Source: Siphonodentalium dalli (taxonomy: Eukaryota > Mollusca > Scaphopoda > Gadilida > Siphonodentaliidae). Taken from it: 64,000 bases of DNA. The notes beneath the pieces are model-generated. The model saw only the letters and a list, made by a program, of their open reading frames with translations. It did not search any database and was not told the origin of the DNA. Numbering within the stretch: the first letter of the stretch is position 1; each line of letters opens with the position of its first letter. Below are positions 1 through 12,105 of the stretch, in pieces. Made by a program: the position numbers and the translations under genes. Where the stretch lies: contig CP136063.1 of NCBI GenBank assembly GCA_032622095.1, positions 178,539,956 to 178,603,955 on the forward strand. The letters run 5' to 3'.

Positions 1-2160
1 GACCCAGTATATCCAATTGTAAAAAGATACCCTCACCCGTGTATTGTCAGTCTATTTCTGGCACAGTACTCCATCGTGGACGACTCTAACAACGGTACCT
101 TGTTTCCATAGAAATGCCACTTTGTCTTAGACTGATTCTACTCACCGACTCGAGTTAGGCTGATTAGGTACTAATCAAACACACGTGTGCTATAATAAAT
201 GGTACAGCGATAGTTACATGCAAGCAACAGTCATATTGACTCAATTTACGGAGATGGGTCCACCCCGCGGTATGTTCTGTACAATAGGCCTAGCATAAAA
301 CACCTGTGCTAATCTTTCAGACGCATCAAGATGCTGTCAGAGGGAATTTGTGATTAATAATTTGCGGTTACATGTAACGGTTTATAGGGCGCCTCACGAA
401 TGCTAATGTTGCATAAATAGCACGTGAGTCAGCAGACTGATACGTGAAGGTGGTATACGACTTTGATGTATATAACCTGTGCAGAATTATGGAAAGCTCA
501 TCTCCGTTATTCTAGTTTATTTCTGCACGTGACTGGATGTTTGATCACGTGATTTTACATATTCCCAACGTTTACAATATTCGCACAACCTTTCCCGCGT
601 TCTGAAATATAAGATAAAACTAAATGCTCAATTATCATAAGATGACACGAAAGATGAACTGAAATACGAAGCACCATTGTTAGGCATACACAGGGCTTAC
701 GTGTTTTTGGTGTCAATTGTTGGTAAATATAGCGGGAATATTTTGGTCCTGTCGAAATTAAAACCAGCTCAACCAATGAGACCGATATTTTGCTTGGGAG
801 AATACGTTGGAATTACCTCCTATGTCTATACATTGTATTCGGCGTAATTTTGCGTTTTTTATGACATCACAATTATGTATATGCAGTTTTTGCACACCAT
901 GCAGCACAAACACAACTGCCAAATGAAATGGCGTGGTTTTACACGTACGTCTCGTAACATATATGCTCATTCACCGGAAATGGTGGAAATTCGTAACATT
1001 ACCCGTAGCGCACCATTGTTGTCCTTCACTATTTTATCCCATATTGACCAAATAAATACAACTTTTTGATAATCTGAAACTATTTTAATAATTTTAACTG
1101 ATCAATGCATATTTATTATGTATTATTTATCAATGTAGGGCCTATTAAATCAACAAAAAATACACATCGAATTTGATTCTTTATTGCCAAGTAACCGAAA
1201 TGTTGTCTGGCCCAGATTTTGGTGTCTAGTATACTGGGAGCTCAAACTGGTGACGTAACCAAATCTTACGAATTTTCACCTTTCCTCGTCACTGATGCTG
1301 ACAGGTTCAAGTTACTACGGTGTCTTATTTTTTACCCTTTGCAGTTTTGGACCAGCAACCAGTCTCTATTCAACTGGAGGCATGTGCGTCAATAAACAGA
1401 CAGAAGAGTGAACATAAATATTACCAAACATCATTTTCGATGGCACTGTGCATTCTCTAAGCATTGCATCTATAGATTGAGATGCACGTCTTGTTAGAAT
1501 GAACTGTTACGTCTGAGACCAAAATAAGCCATAAAGTTTTTGTCTAATTTCTCACAATAGACTGGTCATTGACCCAATTTGAACCAGCGCCCGATTTGTA
1601 GTAACTTGACCCTTTCAGCACCACATACTACGTATAATCTCTTATATAGAGGTTGCTGAAAATCAAAGCGACGTAGAGCATAGTGTTTACCTATATTTAT
1701 GACTATTATGTTCACTGCCATAATAATTTTGAACTCAAATGTACATATATGTTATGCAACTATCGCATTATTGTACGATATGTTACTGTTTTCGAATACA
1801 TATATACACATTGGTTGTTTTATCCCATATGCAAAATGATTGAGCAAATAAAAAATTCGTTATATTTTTACCTTATAGTTGTTACTTGCCTGGGCGTTAA
1901 CCAGATATGTGAAATTATGTGTCCATGTATTTATTCGCTCGTCGAGTCCTTCTGTGCCTACATATATACTTAGTCCCACATAACGATGTGCGAGTTTTAG
2001 AACATTTCTGAGGGCAGATCATCCCATGAATCTCTATCCCGCATGGCTACGCCCGTAGAGATCATATTCAAACCGTTCAAAACCTGGGAACTTGTTTATA
2101 CTTGATACATGTTCCTTAATACTCTATTTCATAGTATTGGCGAAGGGCCGAGCTCGAACA
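1..2160. other. AT-rich DNA with no recognised gene
   Basis: I see no coding region, RNA gene or clear repeat here. Open frames are short, lack family motifs and occur on both strands as expected by chance in AT-rich DNA. It is best treated as intergenic or intronic sequence. Confidence 0.5.
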
Positions 2161-2400
2161 TAGGTCGCCTCGCATATATAAGAGAAGGCATTGGCCTAGA
2201 AATTTGTTATAATTTTTTTTATCAATTTTTTTAACATTCTTTAACAGTTTTTTTTTTTATCAAATTTTAATAATTTTTTATGTTTTCTTACATTATTTAA
2301 CAATTTTTTCATTTTTTAGAATTTGTTCTTACATTCTTTAAAACAAAATTATCATTTTTTCTTATATTCTTACATTTTTTCACAATTTTTTATCAAGCTC
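2161..2400 (+). repeat. T-rich degenerate repeat, copy 1
   Basis: A GC-containing lead-in (CGCATATATAAGAGAAGGCA) is followed by about 200 bases of T-rich sequence in which TTCTTACATTCTTTAACA recurs in degenerate form. The same lead-in and tail recur at 4072-4340, so this is a dispersed element with an expanded simple-sequence tail, not isolated low complexity. The left half of the hairpin that precedes the tail in the other copy is not clear here. Confidence 0.6.
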
Positions 2401-2581
2401 GAGACTGTGATTATACGACTTTCGGCACCGATTTTGCCTTGCGTCGCTTACAGTGGTACATGTACGGATTATTTCCCGGGCAATCAATTCAATGTTTATT
2501 GCGAAATCGGCGCATGTTAGGGTGATAAAAGCAGCCGACAGTTAAATAAGTGCAGAAGGAGCCCTATTTATTGATGGAAAA

Positions 2582-2648
2582 GTTCAGATAATAAGTTCAA
2601 CAAACGACATATGGTCTCAACAAACGACATTGAACTTATTATCTGAAC
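2582..2648. repeat. Hairpin repeat, family GTTCAGATAATAA, copy 1
   Basis: Perfect 19-base arms (2582-2600 and 2630-2648) flank a 29-base loop that carries a direct repeat of CAACAAACGACAT. A related hairpin at 5481-5537 uses nearly the same arm sequence. Two independent copies of a near-perfect small palindrome suggest a very short MITE-like element. Confidence 0.65.
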
Positions 2649-3215
2649 ATTTATTATGGGAACTACTCATCACTGATGCTTTAGTTTATATAGAAAGAGT
2701 TAATACAGAAATATGTTTCCTGCGTTGGTTGTTCAAATTGTTTAAGGTTTTAAGGTTTTCAACTGGTGGGGTATGCATGATCTCCACGGGCGTATATAGC
2801 CAGATTAGAGATTCGTGCCATGATCTATTATGAGGGTAAACTGAGGTTGTCACCCCTATACCCCATATGAATCCTAAATACCATTTAACAGAGATGGCTT
2901 GAATCCTCCGTATATACGGGTTAAGAAAATATAGATTACAAGTCATGTTTATTTCACACCTATATGACAATTTTAACACATTTACTATATATCAGTTAAT
3001 TTTAACACATTTACAATTTATACACATTTACTATGGACATTACTTCAGCAAATATGTTAAAATCACTATAGTGTGAAATAAACATGCAAAACTGAATTAT
3101 ATCAATATGTGTCATTTTGGCAAAGAAATAATCAAAATTGGAACAATTTGATGCTATGAAAGCTGCGTACCAGGCTTATTTTTGAATCCTGAATACCGGT
3201 TATAATTGGCATACA
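2649..3215. other. No gene seen
   Basis: AT-rich DNA. The only structure noticed is a short direct repeat of TTTTAACACATTTAC around 2977-3025. No coding evidence. Confidence 0.45.
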
Positions 3216-3713
3216 CAGTACCAGTCAAAAAAAGTGGTATATTAAGCGCGTTATTTTCGCGCACAATATCGCAATACTATTGCTAGTGGAAACGCTTATA
3301 AGCGCTCCGCTTGCGATATTATTGCAATATTTTGCGCTTAATATCGCAATATTTCGCGCTTAATTTGCGCTCAAAATTGTGACATTTAAAGCAAAGTATT
3401 GCTTCTTCTATTTTGTTTATTGCCTAAATAGAGACATGTTTTAGATTTGTATATACTTATAGTTGTAAATGCTATATGTACACTATACGTACACTATATG
3501 CACAGTATTTATCTGATATAAATATAACACTATCAGGTCTGTATGAAATTTTGCGCGCTTAATATCGCAATATTTTGCGCTCAATATCGCAATAATAAGC
3601 CCGACAGAGTTTTGGTATTGCGATATATTATATATCGCGCCTTTATCGAAATTAAGCGCGCTCATCGCAATAAAGGCGCGCCTCAATTATACCACTTCTT
3701 CTGACTGGTACTG
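3216..3713. mobile_element. MITE-like element with Tc1-type termini, 498 bp
   Basis: The two ends are inverted copies of about 35 bases. The left end starts CAGTACCAGTCA at 3216 and the right end is its complement, finishing at 3713. The outermost bases match the CAGTACCAGTCA terminus familiar from some Tc1/mariner elements. No transposase frame is present, so it would be non-autonomous. The interior is unusual: GCGCTTAATATCGCAATA-type words recur in both orientations and make several sub-palindromes. A clean target duplication was not found, since both sides have CA before the conserved end. The family assignment is an inference. Confidence 0.7.
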
Positions 3714-4029
3714 CATGTATAGCACTTGAAAATCACCCGAATCCCCCACCAGGAAAAGAGTGTGACGCCCATTAAACTGCATACACATCGGGCGAAGGGC
3801 GACCAAATAAACCGAATCGTGTCTACAAAATGCCCGAGGAAAACGAGACACCGGATCAACTTAGTGGTATAATATAAATCCGGATTATTGTGGGCCATTT
3901 AATTGTTTGGGTACTTGTGGTCTTCTGTGTTTCTTGTTGGTACGATCCCGTTATTGGATGTTGTTGGCTCAGTACATCTAATATAGACGGGAGCTGCGCT
4001 GGCGCAACATTCAAGTTAAATACCACGTG
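3714..4029. other. No gene seen
   Basis: Unique-looking sequence between two repeats. Overlapping short frames on both strands have no recognisable motif. Confidence 0.4.
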
Positions 4030-4340
4030 CCAATGCATTCTCTTATATATATGCGAGTCGACCATAGGCCGCCTCGCATATATAAAAGAATCCATTGGTC
4101 TAACAATTTTTTTTATCATTTTTTATAAATTTTTCTTACATTCTTTAACAGTTTTTATCAAATTTTAATAAAATTTTTTTTAGATTTTTTCTTATATTCT
4201 TTAACAATTTTTATAATTTTTTTTATATAATTTGTTCTTACATTCTGTACAAAAAATTATAATTTTGTCTTATATTCTTACATTTTATCAATTTTTTTTT
4301 ATCATTTTCTTTATAATTTTTTCTTACATTCTTTATCAAT
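4030..4340 (+). repeat. Hairpin plus T-rich tail, copy 2
   Basis: A hairpin at 4030-4098 has arms starting CCAATGCATTCTCTTATATA, with the complement ending at CCATTGG. It is followed by about 240 bases of T-rich sequence with recurring TTCTTACATTCTTTA. The right arm and tail match 2161-2400, and the hairpin alone recurs at 52091-52156. Together the three copies define a small dispersed element whose T-rich tail is optional. Confidence 0.65.
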
Positions 4341-4575
4341 TTTAGCTCAAATTACTTTGTAAAGTTTGAGCTATATTGCCGTGGGATGGTGTCCATCTTG
4401 TTTTGCTCACCCTGTAGGCCGCATCCATATGCGATCATCACCAAACTCCATATGGATCTTCGGGGTGTCTTTTAGATGGGAGCCATCGATTTTTCCGCAA
4501 TTCTTTAAAAACATGGCCGCCATCGTGTATTGGTTCCGACATACGCTTAGGCTCGTATTCACCAACTGGGTTTAA
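4341..4575 (+). repeat. Dispersed ATCACCAAACT repeat, single unit
   Basis: A small AGCTCAAA/TTTGAGCT hairpin (4344-4372) precedes a unit with the landmarks GGATGGTGTCCATCTTG, GATCATCACCAAACTCC, TAGATGGGAGCC and AACATGGCCGCCATC in that order. The same landmarks recur in the same order, in tandem, at 12578-13085. No coding potential. Confidence 0.6.
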
Positions 4576-5480
4576 ATATATTTAGTCTATGTGGTTTTCC
4601 CGAGCAAGACCCAACGCGAAGCTGCCTGTGGTCGTCGACGGAATAGACATCGCTGCGGTATAGATTTATCCAATCAAAGAAATTTGACAGCAATCACAGA
4701 TTGATAACTAGTGTGGTTACCACGGCGGGGCGTGTCGTTAAAACGAGTAAAATATAAATTTGAAAATATATCAGTTTAAAACGAGCGCGCCACTTTCAGA
4801 AATACATCGCTATACAATACATACGCATGTATTGAATAATTCTAAGATCCCAATTATATCTTCAAAACTCATTCCACAAAAAGGCGCTGTCTATTGACAA
4901 ATGCATGCAAACCTGATAGATTAATTGGGTCAATGGTATCGGCAACAGTGTTTGTCATAAACGCAAGAGAATGTACCGTGTGCATTCAGTCGCTACCACC
5001 AAATAAACTACCCGGTTTATAAAATAAACCCAGTTAGTGAACATATAGGAGCATTGATGTATGAACCAAACGACGACAGTAAGACATGCACAGTTCACGA
5101 AAAGAACGAAGTTGTATCAACGTTGATACTTAGTAGTGATTCCTGCCTTTAACCTTGGCACGCATATACCAATTTTACAGATCTATATACGCCTGTATTC
5201 AAACCACATTTTAGCTACACATTCATCCGCAATTGCGAGAATTGTTTATATATACGATTTACGGAGTCACTGACTCAGTTCATTGCTTCAATGTGCATAA
5301 ACAAATTCTCATTTCTGATCGAACCGGCTTAGAATCGATCATTGGACAGTTTCAAACTTCGCTCGTCAATTATCAACACATGATGGCCCTTTATATATGT
5401 GATGCGGGAAAATATCACCGGCTAAACAAGTTAACACCCTTCTTTTCTAAATACGAATTGGCGAGTAGTTCCTATAGGAC
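4576..5480. other. No gene seen
   Basis: About 900 bases of AT-rich DNA without recognisable coding or repeat structure. Confidence 0.4.
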
Positions 5481-5537
5481 ATGTTCAGATAATAATTTCA
5501 ACAAATGGGTCTTTTGTTGAACTTATTATATGAACAT
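5481..5537. repeat. Hairpin repeat, family GTTCAGATAATAA, copy 2
   Basis: Arms beginning ATGTTCAGATAATAA and ending TTATTATATGAACAT pair across a 6-base loop with a few mismatches. The arm sequence matches the hairpin at 2582-2648, but the loop is much shorter. Confidence 0.6.
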
Positions 5538-7203
5538 TTCTCACCAATTAATACGAATCCATCATCATTTAATGTTGTTATCTTTTTCGTCTAACTGCAG
5601 TTTGTGTAATGTCTACGATTATCGTGATAGTTGGATTACCCAAAGATGCTGGGATTAAATAATATAAAATTAACTTTCAACTTCTTCATTATTTCAAACT
5701 CAGGCTCATCAAAACTATATCAAGGGAAATTACTCTAACCAAACAGGAAGTTCCGTGGTTTGTTTTTCTGTCCGAGTAACACACTCTATTCATAGACCAA
5801 TACAGTATACAGTCTGCTAAATTATCCTGAAAACCCCATCGAAATGTATAATGGACCATCCCAATGTATAACTTCATAACTGACTGGGAGAAGCCATTTG
5901 GTACAGAAAGGATTAAGGTACGTGCAACAATTTGCAACTATCTCATTATACTATGTATGGCCGCAACGCGTGCAAACAATTTACATCCGCGCAGTCTATC
6001 AGCCGTGTATATAGTTCAGCTGGCATGCATGGATCTCCTCGTCACAGATGTCGAATTTTAGTTATAGTTTCTTAATATTCACGTGCGGAGTTTGAAGCCC
6101 TGTCCATTTCCAACAGGTTGACATATACAATACCGTGTATACACCACTTAGTTGGTAGGTCACTCAAACGTGCACCCACTTGTAAAATCAGTCTACCGTA
6201 CACTGCCAGATAATTGCCTCAGATCTGAGGAGAAACACAGTGCAAGTTCATTAAAATTATTCCTTCCACAACACAGTTCCTGGGCATATACGCTATACTG
6301 AAATGTTATTCTCCTAAACTTCACGCATGCCATGCAGGAAGATTTATTTATTTAGAGTGTAAAGTCACTCATATTGTTTGTAAACAAAACAAGCCATGTC
6401 TGTGCCTGAATAAATTTGTAAGTCTGTTTTTTTTAATTCGCGGATTCTATGTCGGATGGAGTGTAATAAATACAGAACGATACGTGTGTTGATGGGTTTG
6501 TCGATACGACACGTGTGTCATCGCTGAAGGGTGCGCCCCTCGTTCTATCCTTCCGCGTTCGCACAAGTGTCGTTTCAGCAAACCCACACATACACAAACT
6601 CGTGTCGTTCTGTGTATGAAAAACAACATCAAAATTATGCCTTGTGTGTGTTTTCTCTACTCTGATAATATGGTAATGCCAACGTTAAAAATAAATGCGT
6701 GGCATTAAAACTACGTATCATTTTCAAAACTCAAAATAGGCACAGAAGTTGCACACGTTTGTCGGAGTCCGGAGGTTAATAAAGATCGGAACTAATTACA
6801 CATGAACCTAAATGACTTAACGACTTAATGCAGTGATAGAAATTTATTAACTGCAAATTCTCTCAATGTTCAATGAATTGAAAGCTAAGACCTTTAATGC
6901 AACAGGGAAGCGGGACTTTACTGTGAATTGTTTTTAATTGAATTCCATACAAAAGGGATTGGAGCACTTTTTTGCAAGTTATGAAGGCCATCTTCCATAA
7001 AATAGAATAGAACATGGGACTCGTTTTAAATTTTTGATGTAATATTTTCTTTCTCTTCAAGCAGTCTTTCAGAGGAATGCGGAATCCATACATATAGCTA
7101 TGTGCATTTTCGACTTATTTTGATCCCCAGAATACGACATGTGGATGCGGGGAAAGACCATGTTTCATTTGATGCCAACACATTGCTTGAATGTTGTGTC
7201 TTA
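5538..7203. other. No gene seen
   Basis: AT-rich DNA. Open frames here are short and without motifs, and no RNA gene is apparent. Confidence 0.4.
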
Positions 7204-7413
7204 TACAGTAATGCTCTAAGTAATCGACTTCTTAACCACAGCAGAATTATGGGTAACTTTTCAGGATTTAGTCGGAAATATGGCTTGTTGCCATTCATCG
7301 GAAAACGAGAGCTTTCCGATGAATGGCAACAAGCCATATTTCCGACTAAATCCTGAAAAGTTACCCATAATTCTGCTGTGGTTAAAAAGTCGATTACTTA
7401 GAGCATTACTGTA
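7204..7413. mobile_element. Palindromic MITE, 210 bp near-perfect hairpin
   Basis: The sequence from TACAGTAATGC (7204) to GCATTACTGTA (7413) is one long inverted repeat with arms of about 100 bases, a loop of about 8 bases and only isolated mismatches. The outer 60 or so bases (TAATCGAC, TTAACCACAGCAGAATTATG, TTTTCAGGATTTAG) match the three elements at 59796-60274. The central part, around GGCTTGTTGCCATTCATCGG, is unique to this copy. The TA-CAGT ends suggest a Tc1/mariner-type MITE (inference). Both strands contain 79-84-codon mirror ORFs that are artefacts of the palindrome. Confidence 0.8.
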
Positions 7414-10064
7414 AAACAATCCCGAACAGTATAGTTGCCCTCAAGGCTCAATGTTAATAGTATCACCGTTATAGAAATGTTATAGGTATACGATACTGAA
7501 TGAGATCTGGCTTCCAGATGTGCATGCAAATGTAACAATAAACCTTGACGTGTTCTTTTTACTCGAAATAAAGCGAAATCTTCAAAGCAAGACACGGTTG
7601 TGAGGAAGATGAAACCGTCTGCCCGATCATGGAATTCGACGCCGCGCGTCGCTCAGGTATAAATAGAACGGCGAGCTCTGGCACACACCCATGTACATGC
7701 ACCGCGATGATAATTAAGGACCTGTAGCTGCGATACTAGCTGACTAATAGCGCGGACTCGTGTTCTTAATTAGCTCTGACAATTAGGCCTATGGTTACAA
7801 TTAACTGAGCAAGCAATATAGACTCGCAAGACAAGGTGAAATCTATCCGAACTAGCGCAAAGAGGGCAGACATCTTTTAGACGAGGAAGGGAATATGTAC
7901 TCATTTACTCTAACACAATACCGCGGTGACTCTGAAGGTGTAGGTGTCTGTTACAAAAGAGCTGCATGTCGGAAATTCTTGATGCATTAATGTTCGCGCG
8001 GGCGGCAGCAAAGAGCTACCTGCATGATATCTCTGCCACGCGGCTGTTTGTGCGGAAACCATCAAGATAGCATTCAGCTATCAAGTCGGGATAATCGCGT
8101 AATTTAGAACACTCTTTGTGGTAGATCATATATTATTTGGACTCAGGAGGGTTTCTGGCTTCGTATACTGATATTTTTGCTTTCGATAATTTCGTTTCAT
8201 CATAATCAAGCACGGAAAATAGAAAGAAAAGAGCTCCTTGTTTACAATAACGTTATTGGTTTCTATGCGTTCCGTGAAAACATATCCGTGATATAACGAT
8301 ATTGGATGAACACGAATAACCGTATAGAGACTAGGCATTCTGGAAGGGCAAGGTGCGGTCGGGGAATCTGAATTTCGTAAAATTTTGTATACTGCATGGT
8401 ACTTAGTTCGGATTGGCAATATAAGCCATTATTTTATAACGTATAATCTTGGTGGGATATTGGATTCTATGCGTTCACTGCATGTATACAATAACTATAT
8501 TGGAACATTAATAACCTTTTAGAGACTTGACACTATTTTCTTTTTTATCCCAGCGAATGTTTGAACATTATTTAGGTGCATTTGGTCTATTTTGTGTGAA
8601 TATAAACTACTATACTTGGATCGACGGAGCACCCGAGTCACAACTAGAGAGTCAACATGCAAGGAATCGGAGTCCAACGATAGAGCACTACATGGAACCT
8701 TCGCCGGGTTTGCTTTATATTTTGTTTTCTAAAAAAAACAACAACAAAAACATGCGAGCTATTTAGTTACAAATAATTGTTCAGATGCCATAATGAATGT
8801 CTCGGGTGACGTGTTTTAAGTTACGACGGATGACGAAAAGCATTAGTTTTGGGATATTCCTCACCAACTGCATGTCAAATACCGAGTATAATTTCTCAAT
8901 CACATTTAAAATTCTGACGATAAACCGACCCGATTTTGTGAAAATAATGTGAGGAAACAGGTGGCAGACAAATCGCTTTGAGTATGATGATATCACGAAA
9001 ATCAGTTTAAATCAAGAATAGGAAACTTTTATAGACAGAAAACGTAAATAAAACTCAAGAGAGCACCATATCGCCAGGTCTAAGTTAGTTATTGTCTGAC
9101 TGTCTGGAATAGTTCCCCCCACACTGGCCACAGTCCACACGCAGTGGTTTTCCCAGCGCATAAGGAGCATTGTTACAGTCAAAAGACCTACTTGCTAGAA
9201 TGTAAAGGTATGAGAATCTAAACCTGCCCATTTTCTTTTCGAACACGTGTACCAATCATTCCATCGGTTAGCGGCAGTTCGGGGGCCTATAAACCACCTC
9301 CGGAGAAACATCGTTCTCAATTAAAACATCATTCAACTTGATTGAACATCGAGTTGAGTGCCACTTAGGCAGAGTATAGTTAGCTGGGATGTCTGAGTCT
9401 TCCCCGACCTATAAATACACATAACAGGTTTATTATGCACTGGTGTTTGTTACCGGCTGCAAGTACTTGTACCCATATTAGTGAGTCAGCTGCGGTTGAG
9501 AACGGATGGGCGAGAAGGTATTCGCCGAAAAAACTAACGTTTAGTACAACTCTTTATATTAAATCATTGAGTAAAGTTTAATCCAACTTGTTTATGTAAA
9601 TGTGGGTTGGTTGGTTTATCGTACATTCAGCCGCTATAAGCAACATCACGACTTTGTCAGCTTTACGGGTTAATTTCGCCGGGAAAACAATCCCCTGCAT
9701 ATATTAACCACCAACCCCCGGGAACCGATTGAAAAAACAAATTGCCCAAATACACGAATTAGCTTTCCCTCCCTTTGCGAAGATCACAAATCCGCACCTA
9801 TAGGGATAAGAACTAGCTTCGCCAGCGCTGGACGGCATATGGCGGTACTGCACCATACGTGCACCTTACCACCGAGTCACCGGTGGCCCTGTGTAAACGT
9901 TGGAGTTATACATGAACCACCAGAGTATACAACCTATAATTGCAGGATGTTTATTATGGACGGTTTACTTGGGTGTCAGTCGTAGCCGAGGTTAACAATG
10001 TTTATGAAGGGTGACTCAGCTGTATATTCCAGATGACAGATATATACGATTACATAAGCATATC
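7414..10064. other. No gene; a degenerate direct duplication at 8257-8530
   Basis: No gene is recognised. Two related segments about 200 bases apart (near 8257-8333 and 8459-8530) share TTGG-TTCTATGCGTTC, then GATATTGGA, then ATAACC and TAGAGACT, indicating an old tandem duplication. The rest is unclassified AT-rich sequence. Confidence 0.4.
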
Positions 10065-10508
10065 TTTAAAGATGCTTTATCCGAATTAACGCTCCTAAAT
10101 TACCATTTCTTTGACTTCAGGGGTAAAAACTCGTTTATTCGAGTCGAGGAACCCACCCATCAAAGCTCAGAGTGATCAGAAATCGATTTTTGAAGTTTGT
10201 TATTTCTCGAGATGTGCAATTGTTTGTGGCCCAGAAACACGTCGCCAAACGGGCGGTCTCGGACACAATTGCGGATGAAGTTCGATAACTCTACAAAACA
10301 AGTGGTAATACGGCCAAATTTCGTGAATACTCAAGTGATAATACGGCAATATAATCGTTGAACAAAATGCTGATAAATAACACGTTTTGGGAAAATTGAT
10401 ACCATGGTTGACAGTGGTTAGCATTATTTTGTTGTAATTAATCGATTCTGATAACTAAAGCCTATCTTGATGATATGGGGACCCTCTGATCTAATTGAGT
10501 ACCTTTAA
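10065..10508 (+). mobile_element. Family A element, copy 1
   Basis: It begins TTAAAGATGCTTTATCCGAATT and ends near TAATTGAGTACCTTTAA. Internal landmarks shared with the other copies are TTCGAGTCGAGGAACC, CATCAAAGCTCAGAGTGATCAG, AATCGATTCTGATAACTAAAGC and GGGGACC. Three more copies occur at 12106-12508 (opposite orientation), 20480-20867 and 52577-52958 (opposite orientation). There is no coding frame. The inverted ends point to a non-autonomous DNA transposon of about 400 bases. Confidence 0.65.
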
Positions 10509-10527
10509 ATGAGGGTAAAGTAGTCCG

Positions 10528-10890
10528 GTGTATATTTGTGATAATAGCAAAGCATTCGATAAGGTCTGGAACCTGGGACCAATCGGATAAACTCGAAAAA
10601 CATCGCAGTATCTGGGAATTTATTTAACCTCATCAAATCATATCTTGCTAACAGAAAGCAGAGAGTAGGGATTGGAGGAAGTTTTTCCGAATGGCAACAA
10701 GTAACCGCCGGTGTACCCCAGGGATCGTGCTTGGCGCTCTTTTATTTCTTTGCTGTTGATACCTCCATATACCTGACAGTTGAAAGTCCTACGCTAGCCG
10801 CTATAAGGTACTAAACGATGACCTGTATACGCTCAATCAATGGTCTAAAAATGGCTTGTCGATGCTGTTCAATCTGCTAAAAACTGAATC
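10528..10890 (+). pseudogene. Decayed CR1/L2-like non-LTR retrotransposon, reverse-transcriptase core
   Basis: Conceptual translation in shifting frames gives SKAFDKVW, then NLIKSYLANRKQRVGIGG, then SEWQQVTAGVPQGSCLALF, then DDLYTLNQWS. These correspond in order to the palm and finger blocks of CR1/L2/Jockey-type reverse transcriptases, including the GVPQGS motif. There is a stop shortly after the first block and at least two frameshifts, and the YADD box is not clean. The C-terminal part of what appears to be the same element is at 14577-15184, with the intervening DNA occupied by younger insertions. About 100-130 residues expected between the halves are absent, so a deletion accompanied or preceded the insertion. 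Confidence 0.75.
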
Positions 10891-10894
10891 ACTG

Positions 10895-11022
10895 TTAAAG
10901 ACATATTATGTACTTGTTTTGGGTGCGTGAAACTGATAAGTTAGTATTCGGGCGCTGTGTCAACTGGAGAAATGTAATATTCTACTATCATCGCCAAACA
11001 TTTCAAGGAAATCGACCATACC
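10895..11022 (+). repeat. Repeat H, left half, interrupted
   Basis: These 128 bases from TTAAAGACATATTATG to CGACCATACC align over their full length with 51099-51226, also 128 bases. The remainder of H resumes at 14327. The alignment shows that the DNA between is an insertion in H. H has no coding frame and no identified terminal repeat. Confidence 0.8.
11018..11022 (+). repeat. Left copy of 5-bp target-site duplication (ATACC)
   Basis: ATACC lies immediately outside the left CACAGTG terminus, and the identical ATACC lies immediately outside the right terminus at 14327-14331. The uninterrupted repeat H has only one copy, GTACC at 51222-51226. This is direct evidence of a 5-bp duplication on insertion. 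Confidence 0.85.
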
Positions 11023-11488
11023 CACAGTGTATAAACCGTACAAACATTTAATCGGAAGTTGCTTTCGAAAAGACGAAAAATTCTATTTTTAGAACGTAAA
11101 TGTGACAGAAATATCACAACAATACCACACAATCCAGGTTTCGAAATCAGACCGACACACGGTTGCACCACAGCTATAAACGTAAGTATATATTGTACAT
11201 ACACATTTGCCGATCGTAAGCGGGCTCCATTTGAGCGAAAGACTCTGTTTAATAGATAAAAACGGCCTTTGATCACTTCAAAAAATATTTGTTCTCGCAA
11301 AAATTCGTTTTTCAAATGTCATTTTAACACATATCCAGCATCTGTCGGAAATCCCACTATATTGCAACGGAAAGGCCGTTATGTGTGCAACATATATGGA
11401 TATGCCCTTGGCTCGAGGGTATTCACAATTTGAAAGTAGAGAGTATTTATTTGGACACCCCACTAGTCAGTCCATGTACGCCTAGTTG
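11023..11488 (+). repeat. Left terminal inverted repeat of the CACAGTG element
   Basis: About 466 bases, from the CACAGTG heptamer to CGCCTAGTTG. It matches the reverse complement of 13880-14326 across its length. The 66- and 124-codon frames crossing it are not conserved in the mate and are not genes. Confidence 0.85.
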
Positions 11489-12105
11489 TGTATGACGTCA
11501 ATACCAGTTGCGACGTTGTTCAGGAATCGTACAGTAATGATGTGTTCTTTTCGACCCACTTAAACATAACTATGTCTGAGAAATGTCACGTCATTGAACT
11601 TATAGACTATGTCTGAATCAAACAAGGTATTCCTATTAACATTTAGCGACTTTTATTCGACGCCGCATGTAACAAAACTGTATTTGGGAGTTGAGGAAAT
11701 ATGTTGTATTCTGTGATGAAATTGTGTATACGTCAGGGGGGTCTGCAATATTTTTCCGAACACTATGCGGTGGTGGTGGTGGTTGGTTATGCAGCCCTGC
11801 TTATACATTTTTTCCTGTACATTTTTTTCCTAGAGTCATTTAGAATAATGGGACAAGAGGTTTTTAAGAATGCTTCTATTATGCAATAGGTATGCACTTA
11901 ACTCTTGGTGAGGGGTTTGAGTTAATAATGAGGGATGACACCAAGAGGTAATAAAAAGGTCAAGTTTTCATCAAGGATCTATCAATGCACATTGACATGG
12001 AAAGGCTCGTATTTAAATAGTTCTATTAAAAATCATTTATTCAACCTGATGTAAATGAAAACATAACACAATAATAAATTCTTCAAATAAATGTAAACTC
12101 TTCAC
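11489..12105. other. Interior of the CACAGTG element, no gene
   Basis: Between the left terminal repeat and the nested family A copy there is AT-rich sequence with a short GGTGGT run near 11768. No transposase, zinc-finger or RAG-like motif is visible in any frame. Confidence 0.5.

Noticed and set aside
2200-2400. T-rich tract as a polypyrimidine/poly(A)-related gene signal
   Set aside because: The same tract recurs at 4104-4340 as part of a dispersed repeat, with no gene next to either copy.
7102-7356. Opposite-strand ORFs of 79 and 84 codons encoding mirror peptides
   Set aside because: They are two readings of the same 210-bp palindrome.
11023-11058. A genuine V(D)J-type recombination signal sequence
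   Set aside because: The heptamer matches, but no nonamer is found after 12 or 23 bases, and it is the end of a duplicated transposon terminus. I report only the heptamer identity.
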